DNA of 41,012 bases from Clostridium_AI sp002297865 (GTDB lineage: Bacteria; Bacillota; Clostridia; Lachnospirales; Lachnospiraceae): the NCBI GenBank assembly GCA_937903005.1, contig CALFNR010000197.1:1-41012 (forward strand), written 5' to 3'. The position numbers were made by a program, and so were the translations under genes. The notes under the pieces are model-generated. The model made no database searches. It was not told where the DNA came from and saw nothing but the letters and a program-made list of their open reading frames with translations. This document shows positions 41,001-41,012 of this stretch, piece by piece (within the stretch, counting starts at the first letter, position 1; each line of letters starts with the position of its first letter).

Positions 41001-41012
41001 ACTCCGGCATTT

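Overview
The window looks like a chromosomal piece of a low-GC, Gram-positive anaerobe of the class Clostridia, probably Lachnospiraceae-like. The grounds are AT-rich DNA, strong GGAGG ribosome sites with TTG/GTG starts, TTGNNN-N17-TATAAT promoters, Sec lipoproteins, comEA/comEC, and an argJ-argB-argD operon divergent from argG. This placement is an inference from content; no rRNA gene is present. Almost everything is read from the minus strand; argG is the only clear plus-strand gene.

Positions 1-10.8 kb form a defence island. Two CRISPR arrays (1-919 and 2787-3676) flank a two-gene adaptation module, cas1-cas2. Both arrays have near-identical leaders on their right side, so arrays and cas genes all run leftward. 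No effector genes or cas6 lie in the window. Next comes a complete four-gene Wadjet (Jet) anti-plasmid SMC system in the order jetD-jetA-jetB-jetC, with its own promoter and terminator.

Positions 10.8-20.8 kb hold three secreted-protein genes in a row, each apparently with its own terminator or promoter. They are a 2071-residue protein built from a tandem duplication of a roughly 690-residue unit plus a C-terminal Big_2-like domain, a DUF1002 (YpuA-like) protein, and a lipase carrying thrombospondin type 3 calcium repeats.

Positions 20.8-34.7 kb are core genome. They include tRNA-Ser(CGA) behind holA, then comEC, a GerMN lipoprotein, a sensor kinase, an OmpR-type regulator and comEA, apparently transcribed from a promoter before comEA. 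A small DMT-type membrane protein follows, then argD, argB and argJ facing argG, and a LURP-one-related protein. The divergent arg promoters carry ArgR-box-like sequences over their -10 elements.

Positions 34.7-41.0 kb are accessory. A truncated IS3-type transposase fragment lies beside an AT-rich five-gene cluster: an abundant-looking secreted 195-residue protein, then a hairpin terminator, a lipoprotein, a membrane-fusion-like protein, an ABC ATPase and a MacB/FtsX-type permease. On the other side is a truncated ABC-2 permease remnant and a further lipoprotein gene. The five-gene cluster is the best candidate here for an undescribed system, with an exported effector and a MacB-like export or self-protection machine. 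That function is inferred from layout only.
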